Shown here piece after piece: positions 7,941 through 22,900 of a stretch of 32,506 nucleotides of DNA; positions within the stretch are counted from its first letter, which is position 1, and each line of letters begins with the position of its first letter. Source of the DNA: Planctomycetota bacterium (GTDB lineage: Bacteria > Planctomycetota > Planctomycetia > Isosphaerales > Isosphaeraceae); contig JAQGHR010000118.1 in the NCBI GenBank assembly GCA_028291545.1, positions 1-32,506 on the forward strand, in the 5' to 3' direction. A program made the position numbers and the translations under genes. The notes under the pieces were generated by a model. It saw nothing but the letters and a program-made list of their open reading frames with translations, was not told the DNA's origin and did not search any database.

Positions 7941-10900
7941 ATGAGCAACCGCAAAGATCATTCGGAACTGGGCGGATCGAAGTCTCCACGGCGACTCGCC
8001 GCGAGGGGGCCGAAGCGACGGGTTGCATTGCTGGGCATCGAGTCGCTCGAGGCGCGGACGTTGCTGGCGGTTACCCCGGTGCTGACCAATAACATCCTCG
8101 ATATCACGCTCGGCGCGGCGAATGACTCGGCAACGGTCTCGGTCTCGGGCACCACGCTCGACGTCTTCGACGGCACGACGCATTCGCCGTTCGCCCTCGC
8201 GTCGGTCTTTGGTATCAACGCGCACGGAATGGGGGCCGCGAACCAGAAGGTGACGCTGCATTCCCCGGTCCGGCTGACGCAATCGCTCGCCACCTCGCAA
8301 CTGACGTCGGCGACGATCGACGGCATGTACCAGGCCTCGTCCATCGACGTGCAGGCGACCGAGATCCACGTCAACAACGGCCTGCTCTCGACCCGAACGA
8401 TCGCGAGTGGCGCCGATCCGCTGACGGCACTATCGACGGGCAACTCGGGCAGCCTGCTCCTGACGGCCGGCCTCATCGACGTCACGGCGGGGAGCAAGCT
8501 GCTGGCGAACGGCAGTACCGTCTTCACAGCGGGCAATGTCAAGCTCGTTGCGACCGATTCACAGGTGGGCGAGAACGTCAAATCGACCGCCTCGATCATC
8601 GTCAACGGCGCGACCGTACGCGGCGGTGACATCCTCATCGACGCGACGGCGAAACTGGCCGCCACATCGGCGAAGCTGCTCGACGCGCTCGGCGCCAATA
8701 TCGCCAATCTGGACGTCACCTCGACGGCGGCCGTCACGATCTCCGGCGCGAGCGAGGTCACCGCCTCGGCCAGTGTCGCGATCGGTGCCCACTCGACGGC
8801 CGGGACGACCTCGACGGCACTCGCCCTCACGACCGCCACCGACACGGCCAAGGACGCTGCATTTGCCAGGACGGCGCTGACCAGCTCGGCCATCGCGCAC
8901 GTCACGGGTTCGTCCAAACTGACAGCGGGCGGGATGCTGACCATTTCGGCGACAAACGACACCAACTCGACGACCACGGCCGACGGCTCCGCCTCGGGAG
9001 CCAATGCCGGTGGAGCGAGCGTGGCGATCGGCACGGTGACGGTCGATACCGAGGCCTATGCCGACGGTTCCTCGACGCTCAACGCCGCGCAGCTTCGCCT
9101 CTCGGCAGACTCGAAGACGAAAGCGACCACGACCGCCAAGGCGACCTCGAAGGCCGTCACACAGAACACGCCCGCCACGCAAGGAACCCTCGCGGCGCAG
9201 AATGCGAACGCGTCGGGAGGCCCGATCGCACTGGCCGCCGCGCTCGGGGTGACGACACTCAACGACAAGACGCTCGCCTACCTCGCCACGACGGCCCCGA
9301 TCACGGCGACCGGCGACCTCAAGATCGATTCGACCTCGACGGCCGCCTCCTATGCAGTGGCGGACGCGAGCACGGCCGCCCCGGGCGGCAAGGCGTCGGG
9401 CGAGGGCGTGGCCGTCGCCGTCGAGCACGGGACCGAGATCAACCGGGCCTACATTGGCGGCACCGGCCAGGTCATCGGCAAGGGCATCGCCATCACGGCA
9501 ACAACATCGAACGCCCCAAATTCGTTCGATGCCCAGGCACTCTCCGGCATCAGCAAGAAGAACAGCGCGCTCGAAGGAGCCGCGGCGTTCAACGTGTCAT
9601 CGTCCGCGAATGAAGCGTTCCTGGCGAAGAATGCGAACGTCAACGCGAAATCCGGCGATGTGACGATCACGGCCACTGGCGACGTGACGAGCAGCGCCTC
9701 CGCCAGGCCCGCTCCCGGAGCCGCTCCCGGCTCGGTCGCCAAGGGGATGGGGGCCTCGATCGCGGTCAATGTCTTCTCGAACACGACCCGCGCCGAACTC
9801 GAGGACAACGCCACGCTCACGGGAGCCAACAACCTCAAGCTCGCGGCAACCGGCCACGAGGCGATGACCACCGTCGCCGAATCGGGCGCGGACCCCACGG
9901 CGGCCGGCACGACGTTCTCGGGCTTCTCGGCGGCTGTGGGGATCTCGGTCCTGAACGCCGCGACGACCGACCGGATCGGCACCGCCGGGTCGAAGCTCAG
10001 CATCGCGGGGAGTCTCTCCGCCGACGCGACCCATAAGGCCGAAGTCGCGAATTCGGTCGGAGGCGCATCGGCCGGCCAGGGCGTACTCGGCGCGGCCCTG
10101 GCATTGACGGTGACGTCCGCCCAAACAACAACCACGCTGGCCCGCGATCTCGACGCACTCGGCGGGGACGTCACGCTCTCCACGCATGCCAACCTCGCCA
10201 GCGCCGCCGACGCCAAGGCTTCGGCCCGTGGCGGTCGTCCGAACAAGCCGGGCAGCACGCCCGCCGACGCCGTCGACAAGGATATCGCCGCCCAGCTCTT
10301 CCTGGCCGACTCCCAGGCAGCCGCTGGGGGCGTCCCGGGGACCAACGGCGCGACGGCCCCGAAGGCCAAGACCGGCGGCGGAGGCGCGACGGCCGCCGGA
10401 GCACTGGCGATTGACCTCATCACCGCGTCGAAGTCCGAGGCCGCCCTCGCCCCGGGCAGGACCATCAAGTCCGGCGGCCTGGTCTCCCTGATCGCCACCA
10501 ACGACACCGACGCCCGCGCCAAGGCCCAGGGCAACACCACGGACGCCGCCGCGACGGGCGTCGGGGTCGGCATTGCCGTCAACGCCGTTTCGGGCGAGTC
10601 GGACCGCGCCATCATCGGCGCTGGGGCCACCGTTCAGGCCAAAGGCCTGACGCTCGATGCCCACATGAGCCCCGGTGGCGACGGCACAAACGTCCTCCGC
10701 GCCGAGGCCGTTTCCGGCGTCGGCTCGAAAGAGACGGGCGTGGCGGGATCGCTCGCGATCAACGCCGTGAAGCTCACCACGGAGGCGGTCGTCGGCTCGG
10801 GAGCGCAGGTGACGCTGTCTGGCGGCGATCTGAACCTCACCGCCACGAGCAAGACGTCGGCTCCCGCGTCCGCCCGGCCGGGCCTCGATGCCAACACGGG

Positions 10901-13900
10901 CGGCGTGAAGGGCCTCGGGCTCTCGTTCGCCGTGAACGTCATCGAGGAGAACACGCGCGCCGAGGTCGAGGACATGGCCTCGGTTGTCGGTGCGAACAAC
11001 GTCGGCCTGAACGCGACTTCGTCGGACGACCTCAGCACGACCGCCCAGACCGGCATCCAGGCGACGGGATCGGCGTTCGCCGCCGCCGCTGCGATCACCA
11101 CGCTGACCGCGCCGACGACGGCCCGGATTGGCGTCCTTCCCAGCGCCTCGCTGCCGGCGAACGGCAACGTCAGTCTTTCTGCGACCCACGGCGGTTTGAT
11201 GGTCGCGAACTCCGGGGGCGAATCGGTCGCCGCGTCGGGCACATCGCTCGGGGCCTCGGTCTCGGTGGTCGTCGCCACGGTGGACACCGTCGCCACCATC
11301 GCCCGCGACGTGAACGCGGCCGGTGGGATCAACCTCACGGCGCTGGGCGGTTCGGCGAGCGACGCCACCGCCAAGGCAACCTCGAAGGGCGGCAAGGCCG
11401 ACGATGGCTCGGCACCACAGACCGCCGCCAACGACGAGACCAAGTCCGACCTGACCCAGGCCGATAGCGCGGCCGCGTCCGTCGGTGCCAAAGGCTCGAA
11501 CGGCGCGGTCGCGCCCAAGTCCGAGACCTCCAGCGGCGGAACCGCCGTCGCCGGCGCCCTGGCCGTGGACATCGTGGTCTCGTCGCGAGCGGAAGCCTCG
11601 ATCGCCCCCAGCCGGAACATCACGTCGGGCGGGATCATCAGCCTCCTGGCCTCGAACGACACCGATGCACACGCCAAGGCCGACGGCTCGGCGACGTCGG
11701 CCAACTCGGACGGCGTCGGGGTCGGAATCGCGATCAACGCCGCGACCAACAACGTCACCCGCGCCGATATCGGTGCGAACTCGAATGTGACCGCCAAGGG
11801 CCTCTCGGTGCAGACGGCGATGACCCAGGGGGGTGACGGCACGAACACCCTCGGCGCCGATGCCCTCTCGGGCGCGGGGGCGAAGAAGACGGGTGTCGCC
11901 GGCGCGGTCGCGATCGGCATCGCCAAGGTCACCGACGAAGCATTTATCGGCAGTGGCACCACCTTGAACCTATCCGCCCCCGGTGACGTGAAGGTCACCG
12001 CTGCGGGCAAGACGAATTCGACCGTCACCGCGAAGCCCCTCTTCGACGGCGCGACCGGCACGACCAAGGGGATCGGTGTCTCGTTCGCGCTGAACATCGT
12101 CGAGGACGACACCCGGGCCGAGGTCGAGAAAGACGTCAAGGTCCTCGGGGTACGCGACCTCACAATCTCCGCGATCTCCGACGACACGATGACCACCGTG
12201 GCGCAGACCGGTGGTCAATCCACCAACGGCGGGACCGGCTTCGGCGCCGCGGTCGCCGTGGGAGTCCTGAACGCTCCGACTACGGCCCGGATCGGGACGC
12301 TTCAGAATGCCCCGACCACCAGCATCAGCGGTAAGCTCGACATTGGCGCGTCGCACATCAGCTCCGCATCGACGAACTCGGGCGCGACCGCATCCTCGTC
12401 CGATACCGCAATCGGCGCATCAGTCGCGCTCACATTCACGACGGTGGACACCGTCGCGACCACGCTTCGCGATCTGAGCGCGGCGGGCGACGTGACAATT
12501 CATGCCGACTCGGCCTCGGCGGGCGACTCGAAGGCCGTCGCCAGCGGCAAGGGGGGCAAGGCCGCGGACAACAACGCACCGCCCGACGCCGTGGATCAGG
12601 CGGGCAAGACCGAACAGGGCAAGGCCGATCAGCAGGCCGCCGCCGCCGGGGTCGGAGGGACGAACGGCGCGAGCATGCCGAAGGCTAAGAACGATCAGGG
12701 CACCACGGCCGCCGCGGCGCTCGCGGTGAACGTCGCCATCTCGTCGCGGGCCGAGGCGTCCATCCCCTCGAACCTGACCATCACCTCGGGCGGCACGCTC
12801 ACCCTCGCCGCCAAGAACGACACCGATGCCCACGCCGGGGCCGACGCCACGGCAGTGGATGCGGGCTCTACCGGCGTCGGGATCGCCATCGGCATCAACG
12901 CCGTCCCCAACGCCATCTCGCGGGCGATCGTCGCCCCGTCTGCACACGTCAATGCAAAGGGCCTCACGCTCAAAGCCGAGACAGGCCACGGCCAGGACAC
13001 GATCAATAGCATCGGTGCCGACACCCTCTCCGGCGCCGGGGCGAAGCAGACCGGGTTCGCGGGTTCGCTCGCAATCAACGTCGCCAAGTTCACCACTGAG
13101 GCCGTCCTCGACTCCAGCTCGACGGCCAGTCTCACCGGTGGCGACGTGCTGCTCGTGGCCGACGACCGCGTTTCCTCGATCGTCTCCGCGACGCCGAGCA
13201 AGGACGGCGGGACCGGCGAGGACAAGGGAATCGGCGTCTCGGCCGGCTTCAGCATTGTCGAGGACAATACACGGGCCGAGATTGTCAACTTCGCCAGCAT
13301 CACGGGCGCGAAAGGTGTCAATCTCTCCGCGAGATCGGGCGACAGCTTGACGACGAAGGCCGAGACCGGGGCACAATCGACCGGCGGAACGGCCGTTGCC
13401 GCCTCGCTCGCCGCGAGCGCCTTGACCTCCTCGACGAAGGCCCGGCTCGGCTCAGGCGCCCCGCTCGGCGCGACCGGAGACATCGTGATCGAGGCCGGTC
13501 ACATCGACAAGGTCGCCACGGCCGCAGGCGGCGACGGCAAGGGTGCCCAGAAGGCGATCGGGATCTCCGTTGCCCTCACCTACGCGAACATCGACACCAC
13601 GGCCACGACCGACCGTGACATCAACAACGCCGCCGCCGTCACCTTCAGGGCCGAGTCCGCCAGCGCGAGCGAGGCCATCGCCACCGCGAGCGAGGCCGGA
13701 GGCAAGGACGATCCCAACGCCCCGCCCGATGGCGCGAAGCAGCAGGGCGACGCGGGCCGTGCCGCCGTCAACGAGAAGGCCAGCGATGCGGGCATCCAGG
13801 GCACCGGCGCGAACTCCAGCACGCCCGATGCCAAGACCACGAATGGCGATAGCATCGCCGTCGCCGGGGCGCTCGCGCTCGATATCGTCCCCACCGCTCA

Positions 13901-16900
13901 TGCCAACGCCACCATCCCCGACGGCCGCACCATCAAGGCCGCCGGACCACTCAAGCTCCTCGCCGCAAACGACGTGGATGCCCACGCCAAGGCCGACGCC
14001 TCGGCCAAGGGGAACGCCAAGTCAGGCGTTGGGGTCGCTCTGGCCATCACGGTCGCGCCGGACACCACCACCCTCGCCACGATCGGTAAGACCAGTTTGG
14101 TCACCGCGAGTGGCGTGACCCTCTCCGCCGGGATGTCGCCCGCGAACGACTCGACACACGTCGTCGGGTCGGAAGCGATCTCGGGCGCGTCCGCTTCGGA
14201 CAAGGCCGGTGCCGGGGCTCTCGCCCTCACCGTCTTCACGCCGCAGACGATCGCCACCGTCGGTGGGGGGTCGTCTCTCGAACTCCTTAACTGCGACCTC
14301 AATCTCTCGGCGACCGAGGCAACCCACAGCCTGGCCTCGGCGACGCCCGGGAAAGACAAGATATCGGGCAAGTCGCTCGGCGTCGGCCTCTCGTTTGGTT
14401 TCAACATCGTCGAGCCGACGACCACGGCCGAGATCCCGAATACCGTCAACGTCACCAACCCGGCCAACGTCCACCTCGCGGCGATTTCTGACGACGTCCT
14501 CTACACGGCCGCGTCGACGGGCGCGGCAGCCAAGGGCGGCAACGGCGGCACGGGCTTCGCCGCGTCGGTTGGCGCCTCGGCACTTACGTCGAAGACCACC
14601 GCGAGATTGGGGGCCGGGCCGAAGCTCATCACGACGAACGGCGGCGCGGTGATCGTCGAAGCCGCGCACCACGACCTTATCAAGACCGAGGTGGGCGCGG
14701 AGAGCACGGGCGATGACACCTCGATCGGCGTCTCGCTGGCCCTCGGGTACGAGAGCGTCACCACCGTCGCCACCACCGATCGCGACATCGACGCCAAGGG
14801 CGCGGTCACGTTTGCCTCGCACAACGCCTCCTCCACCGAGACCATCGCCAAGGCCAGCGGTGTGGGCGGCAAGGAATCCGGCGCTCAGAACAATGCGGGC
14901 GTGAAGAGCCAGGGAGACACGACGCGGAACACCCTCAATACCAACGCCAAGGCCGGCGCTTCGAACGCCCAGGGGGCCGACCCCAACGCGAAGATCCCCG
15001 AAGCCAAGAACTCCGACGGCGGGAGCGTCGCCTTCGCCGGGGCCATCGCGCTCGACCTTCCCGTGAAGGTCCAGTCGCTGGCCACGATCCCCGGCTCCCA
15101 CAGCGTGAAGGCCGGTGGCCTGCTCACGGTCTCGGCCGATAACGACGTGGACGCGAAGTCGAAGGCCGACGGCACCGCCGTGGGGATGGCCTCGACCGGC
15201 ATCGGCGTGGCCGTCGCGATCACCGTCGCCCCCGACGTGAAGACGATGGCCACGATCGGCGACCTCGACACGATCACAGCCAAGGGTGTGAACGTCTCGG
15301 CCACGATGTCGCCGGTCGGCGATGGCGTGAATACGATCCGCGCCGACGCCACCTCGGGCGCGTCCGCCTCCGACAAGGCCGTCTCGGGCGCATTCGCGAT
15401 GGACATCTTCCTGGAGAAGGCCGACGCGACCATCGGCGCGAACACGCCGGTGGATGCGGGCGGCGGCGACCTGAGCCTGACCGCCACCGAGGCGACAGAG
15501 AGTACGGTCAACGCCGTGCCCGCGATCTCGAACGGCGGCCCGGGGATGCCCGACGCCCGCACCGTCACCGGCGTCGGGGTGGCCGTCGCGCTCAACATCG
15601 TCGAGATCGAGGCCAAGGCCGCGATCGCCGACAACGACGTCGTGATCGGGGCGCACGATGCGGCCCTGTTCGCGCACTCGACCGACAACCTCCACACGAC
15701 GGCCACGGCCGGCAACTCGGCCATGAACCAGGCCGACGACACAGGTGCGGGCGGCGAGGCCGCCATCAGCATCTTCATCGGCAAGACCGACGCCACCATC
15801 GGCGCCGGTGGCTCCGTCTCCGCGAGCCACGACCTCTCAGCCAGGGCCGAGCACGTCGACACCGTGACGACCATCGGCGACGGCCAGGGCGCGGGCAAGG
15901 GCACGGCCGTGGGGATCGCCATCGCGATCGGCTACGTCGACGCCCAGACGACCGCCACCGTGGCGGAGAACGTGGACGCGGGCAACGCCATCACCTTCGA
16001 CGCCAAGAACGCCACCGCCAGCGCCACGAGTGCCACCGCCAGCGCAAAGGGGGCGAAGAACTCGAATTCGCCGCAGAACGGGGTCGACCAGTCCGGCCAG
16101 AAGAACCGCAACCTCGGCGATTCCTACGCGAGCGACTACAACGGCCAGACCACCGACGCGACGAAGAAGAACCCGCAGGCCAAATCCTCCAATGGCAGCG
16201 TCGCCGTGGCGGGAGCCCTGGCCCTGAACATCGTGGCGAACTCGAAGGCGGTCGCCTCCACGGCCGACAACAGGTCCGTTCACGCCACCAACGGCGCGCT
16301 CTCCATCACCGCCGAGAACGACACGGACGCCTCCGCCGGGGCCTCAGCCAGCGCCACCGAGAAGTCGAACACGGGCGTGGGCGTTGCCGTGGCCCTGAAT
16401 CTTGCCCATACGGTCCTGACCTCGGCCACCGTGGGCAAGAACTCCGACATCCAGGGCAAGGGCATCACGATCGCCGCCGGCATGTCCGACGCGAATGACA
16501 AGACCAACTTCGTCTCGGGCGTGGCAACCTCGGGAGCCTCAGCCTCGGAGGATGCCGGCGCTGGCGCGTTGGGAATGACCTTCTTCTTCCCGACCACGGA
16601 GGCGGTCGCCAAGGGGGGTGCGAAGCTCGACGCCAAGGGGGGCGACGTTTTCATCACCGCCGACAGCAAGACCTCCTCGATAGCCGGCGCCATCCCCGCA
16701 CACGAGGTCAGCGGCAAGGCCACCGGCGTGGGCATCTCGATCGCCATCGGCGCGGTCGAGGAGACGACCCGGGCCGAGCTTGAGGACAACGCGAAACTCA
16801 TCGGTGCCGACGACTTCACGGTCATTGCCAGCTCGCGAGACGATTCCTCCGTCACGGCCGAGGCCGGAGCGAGGGTCACCAGCGGCGACGCCGGCACGGG

Positions 16901-19900
16901 CGCGGCGGCATTCTCCGTCGTCATCCCCAGGACGATTGCCCGTGTCGGTGTCGGTGTCGGCAACGACATCACGACGACCGGCGATGTCATCGTACTCGCC
17001 ACGCATGACGGCAAGGCCGCCGCGAAGACCGAGGGCGATTCCAACGGCGGCGACACGGTCGTCGGCATCTCGATCGCCGTCAATTACCTGGAATCCGACA
17101 CCACGGCCGACATTCACCGCAGCATGATCGCGGGCAAGTCCTTCACCATCGCCGCACATACCGAGGCCTCCGGCGCGGCCGACGCGAAGGCCTCGGCGGG
17201 CGGGGCCAAGGGGGATGACGGCAACGCCCAGTCGAACGGCGTGGACATGAAGTCGGCGAGCCAGCGCCATTTCGCCAACAACCAGATCCAGGACAACGGC
17301 GGCCAGAAGGCCAGCACCTCGGACGACACCACCGCGAAGACCTCGAAGGGTGGTGTGAGCGTCGCCGGGGCGCTGGGCCTGAACATCGTCCACGTCCACT
17401 CGGTCGCCGCGATCCCCGATAACCTGACCGTCAACGCCAGCAACGGCAAGCTTACCGTCAGCGCCTGGAATGACGCCGACGCCCGCGCCACGGCGAGCGG
17501 CGAGGCCACTGGCAAGAGCAAGACCGGGGTGGGCGTGGCCGTCGCGATCAACTACGTCGACGCCACGGCCGTGGCGAGGATCGGCAAGGACACCATCAAC
17601 GCGAAAGGCGTGCTCGTCGAGGCTACCCAGGGCAACGGCATCCACAAGGAGGATTACTACACCGAGGCCACCTCGGGCTCAGGGGCGAAGACCACCGGCG
17701 TGGCCGGTTCACTCGCCCTGAACCTGGTCAAGGACAATACTCACGACGCATGGATCGCCTCGGACGCGAACATCCATGCGGGCAACGGCGACGTCATAGT
17801 CCAGGCCGTCGGTGCCACCAACAACACCGCCAAGGCCACCCCCGTACTCGATGCCATGAACGACGGCGGCAAGACCGGCGTGGGAGTCTCGGCCGCCGCG
17901 AACATCGTGCTCAAGACGACTCACGCAGAGATCGAGGACAATGCCTCGCTCGTCGATGCCGGAGCCTTCATCGTCCGTGCCGACTCGGCCAACGCCTATA
18001 CCACGGAAGCGAAGACCGGCTCGAAGGGCAGCGATACGGCCGTGGGCATCAGCGCCGGCGTACTGTACGCCAAGGACGACGTGCTCGCCCGCGTCGGCAC
18101 CGGGCCGGCCCTGAATGCGAAGTTCGACGCCGAGGTCTCGGCCCACATCATCGACCTGGCGACGACCGACACCTCGTCGGCCGAGGTCGGGCAGGACACG
18201 GCGGTCGGGCTCTCGATTGCCGTCGGCATCCTCCGCGTGACGGCCGAGCAGCAGCCCCCCGCCCCGTTCACCGCCAACGCCTCGTTGAACCGCGACCTCT
18301 CGTCCGCCTTCGGGTCGATCTCCGTGACGATCGACACCACCGCCACGAGCGCCGTGTCGGCCACCGCGAGCGCCGTCTCGGTGCCCACGGGGTTCGATGG
18401 CGGCAAGGACTCGGACGGCCAGACGAGCGACCAGTTCGGTTTCGCGAATAGCCTGTCGGGCGAGAACGAATCCAGTAACTCGACCTCGGTCGCGTCGAAC
18501 GAACAGACGGGCGACGGCGCGACGCAGGGCAACGCGCAATCGGGAAGCCAGAAGTCCACGGGCGTGGCCGCGGCGATCGGCGTAAATGTGGAGCTGGTGC
18601 ACGTCGGGGCCTACGTCTCTCCCAACCGTACGCTCACGGCCTCCGGGCCGGTCACCGTGCGCTCGACCGCGGAGGTCGACGGCTCGGCCACGGGCCTGGC
18701 CGGGTCGATCGCCGTGAACGACGGCTCGACCACGGTCTCGGCGTCGGTGGCCGTCAACGTCCCCTTCGTCCATAATCACGTCCTCATCGGCGACCACTCG
18801 CACATCACGAGCGGCGGGATCACCGTGGCCGCGATGCAGGCGCCGGGCACGACCGACGACTTCATGGCCAGGGCCCTCGCCGGCGCAGGCAGCGGCGGGA
18901 ACACCGGCGCGGGTGCGGCCGGGCTGAACGTGGCCGAGGTCGAGACCACCGCGATTGTCAACCCGTTCGCAACCCTGAGCTCGATGGCCGGTATCACCGT
19001 GAGCGCCAGCAATGACATCCGCCTCCAGAACTGGGTCGGCGGGGTCTCGGTTGGTGACGGCACGGGTGTCGGGCTCGGTATCGCACTCAACATCCTGACG
19101 GATCACATCACCACGGCCTTGATCTCCAACGACGCCACCCTCGACTCCGCCGGGATCATCCTCGTCTCGGCCTCTGCGTCATTGAAGCCGGTTGAGAACT
19201 CGGGCATTCCGGGCGACCCGGGGAGCCTGGCGTTCGGCGGCACCGGCACGAGTGGCACGGCCGTGGCCGGGTCGATCCTGGTGGATGTCTTCGGCCAGAA
19301 GACCCATGCCGAGATCGGCACGAACGCTCACATCAATACCAACGTCGGCCTCGGCGCACTCGGCCAGAGCGTGATCGTGACGGCCGATTCCGATGTGGCG
19401 ATCCGCGACGGAGCCGGCGGGCTGGCGATCTCGACCGGCGGCACCGGCATCGGCGCGGGCCTGCTCGTCTCGGTTCTCACGGAGGAAACGAAGGCGAGCA
19501 TCGACGCCGGCGCGGTCGTGAACGCGGGCGGCGACTTGGTCGTCTCGTCGTCGGCCGTGCACGAGTTGTTCGGCCTGGGCGTCGCGGCGTCGATCGCCAA
19601 GGGCGCGGCCGTCACCCTCACGGCCGAGGTCTTCGTCCCGAACATCACCACCACGGCGAACATCGGCACGGCCTCGGTCGTGACCGCGAATGGCAACGTC
19701 GTGGTCGCCGCGTACGACGATGTGAGCGCTGAGGTTTACGGAGGGGCGGTGGCCGCGAGCACCGGCAGCGGTGGGTTCGGCGCGGAGGTCGCCGTGCTCA
19801 GCCTGACCGTGCTGACCGAAGCCTTCATCGGCACCAACTCGAAGGTCACGTCTCGGGGCCGCACCGCCGCCTACGATCTCGCAACGGGCGAGAAGGACAT

Positions 19901-22900
19901 GAACGGCAAGGAGATCACGAAACCCGTCCACGGCACCGCCGTCTCGGCCGTGGCATATGAGGACGTGACGATGATCGCGGCCGGTGGTGCAGCGGCCGAC
20001 AGCGCCGCCGTCGCCGGCTCAGTGGCCGTCGCCGTCTTCGACCTCAACACGCGTGCCCACATCAACCGAGGAGCGACGATCGACGCGACCGACGGCAAGC
20101 CCGGGACCGGGCCGTCGGTTCACGTTGGGGCCTCGGATCGCACCGACCTGACCAGCGCCGCCGGGTCACTCGCGATCGGCGGCAACGCGGCCGTTGGCCT
20201 GGCCGCCGACGTCGGCTACATCACCAAGGACACGTTGGCCTACTCCGACGCCCCGACGGTGGACGCCGACCGCGACGTGATCGTGAAGGCGACCTCGGCG
20301 GAGAAGTTCAGCCTGTTCGGAATCTCCGGCGCGGCCTCCGGCGGTGCCTCGGTGATCGCGGCGGCGACGGTTTACGTCGTGGACGTGACGACCAAGGCCT
20401 ACATCGGCAATTCGATGTCGAACAACATCGGCGCGGCGGGCAACGTTCAGGTCGCCGCTCGCGAGTCGCTGGATCTGCTCGACGTGGCTGGCGGGATCGC
20501 CGCCGGCAGCACGGCCGGAGTCGGCGCCTCGGCGGGCATCCCGATCATCTCGAAGACGACCGAGGCATTCATCGGCGACGGGTCGACCGTCAACGCCTTG
20601 GGGCTCGGCGGTACGATCGACGCCGACACCGGCCGCTTCGGCGTCGCCATCGGCTCCTACAACGCGAAGTTGGCGGACGTCGCCCCGACCAATTCGTCGA
20701 ATTCGGACCGCAAGTACACCAAGGATCAGAACAACAAAGACGTGGGCCTGACGCCCGGTGGGCAGTTGAGCGGCGACCGGGCCGCCACGCCCGAGACCCA
20801 GCCGATGCGCGGCGTGGCCGTGACGGCGACGAACCGCGATGACGTGATCGTCATCGGCGCGGGCGGCTCGTTCGGCGGCACAGCCGGCGTGGCCGTCTCC
20901 GGGGCGGTCAATGTCTTCACGAACACGACCACGGCTCACGTCGACGAGGGCGTGACCATTAACAAGACCAGTCCGGGCGCGGCGCTTGACCAATCGGTGC
21001 GGATCGCCGCCGGCAATGACCTCTCGTTCCTGGGAATCGCTGCGGCGCTCGCGGGGGCTGGCACCGCCGCCGCCTCGGCCGGCGGGGCCGTCCTGGTCGC
21101 CAACGAGACGACCACCGCCTACTCGGCGGATGGGTCGAGCCTATTCGCCAAAGGCGACTTCTACGTCGAGAGCCACTCGGCCGAGGACACCCTGACCATC
21201 GCCGCTACGCTCTCCGGCTCGGGCGGAGTAAGCATCACCGGGGCGGTCTCGGTCGTCGTGCTCAACAACCTCACCCAGGCCCATATCGGCAGCGTTGCCG
21301 CGACCGACGCGGCTGGGGCGCGGGCCGACGCCTCCGGTAACATCGTCATCGCCGCGTCCGACGATTCGACCCACCTCGCGATCGCTGGTGGCATCGCCGT
21401 CGGCGGCCTGGCGGGCCTGGGTGCCTCGGCCGGCATCACGGTCTTCAACAAAGACACGGCCGCATTCGTCGGCACCCATGCGAACGTCAACGCCAACGGC
21501 TTCTCTCCCGCCATCTCCGGTGTGATCGCGGGCACGATCGATAACTCCAACGGCACGTTCAACACACTCGGTTCCTTCAAGGGCCTGGCCGTCCAGGCCC
21601 GGTCGAGCGAGCACATTGTCCAGGCGGGCGCGGCTTTCGGCGGAGGGGTCTACGTCGGCATCGGCGGCGGCGTCTCGGTCGAGATGTTCAACGCCATCAC
21701 CCGGGCGTATATCGGCGACTACGCTCGCGTGAATAACTTCCTCGAAGACCGGATCTCCGCCCAATCCGTGAACGTCGCGGCCGTTGACGACGTCCGCGAC
21801 TTCTCGCTCGGGGTCGGCGGTACCGCCGGGTTCGCGGCGGTCGGGGCGGGCATCGACATCGGCATCGTCCGCAACGACACCACCGGCTCCATCGGCCAGG
21901 GAGCACGGGTCTACGCCAACGGCGACGTCGACGTGATCGGCCTCTCGAATGAGGACGTGACCACCTACGCCGTCAGGGGCGCCGGTGGCCTCGCCGGACT
22001 CGCCGGGGCGGTCTCAGTCTGGTCCATCGGATCGGCCTACACGTCGTCCTACCAAGACAGCGACGGCCCCAAGGAGGGGACCGACGAAATGCAGGTCAAT
22101 GGGTCGCTCGGGAATGCCGAAGGCGCGGGAAACAGCTTCCAGTCCGTGACCGATCGTGTCCTCAAACCCGGCAACGACGACCAGAGCAATCCGCTCTTGA
22201 CGCCCACCAAGGGCGTCGACAAGGCCAAGACCGGCACCACGAAGGGGCTCAACGATAACACGCAGTCCGGCAAGTTCAACGCCGTGGTCAAGGCCCCGCC
22301 CGCGCCCCACGGCACCTCGGCCATTATTCATAACGATGCACAGGTTCGGGCGGGCCACGACATTGGAGTCTACGCCGCCGACCGCCTGGTGATGAACGTC
22401 AATGTCGTCTCGGTCGCCATCGGCTTCGTCGGCCTCGGGGCCTCCGTCGCGGTCGTCACGATCCACGGCCAGGTCCACGCCGACGTCCTGGAAAACGTGA
22501 CGCTCCAGGCCGGCGGCGATATCGCGGTCTCCGGCCTCTTCACTGAGTCGCTCCACGGCCTGACCATCTCCGGCGCCGGCGGCGTGGCGGGGATCGGCGG
22601 CCAGATCATCCTCATCAACGACGACAGCGTGCAGACGGCCACGATCGGCGCCAATTCGACGATCGTCCAGGCCGGCAACATCGGCGTTCTGGCAGGCGCA
22701 TTCCGAAACCATAGCGTCGAGAGCTACGGCGTTGCGCTCGGGTTCGTGGCGGGCGGAGTAACCTACCTTGAGGTCAACCTCACAGGTGAGACGACGGCCG
22801 CGATTGCCGACGGTGTCGAGATCGGCGAGGTCAAGGGCAAGGGCGTCGGCGGTAACCTCACCGTCGCCGCGCTGGCGAGCAACATGATCAAGGACAATGC

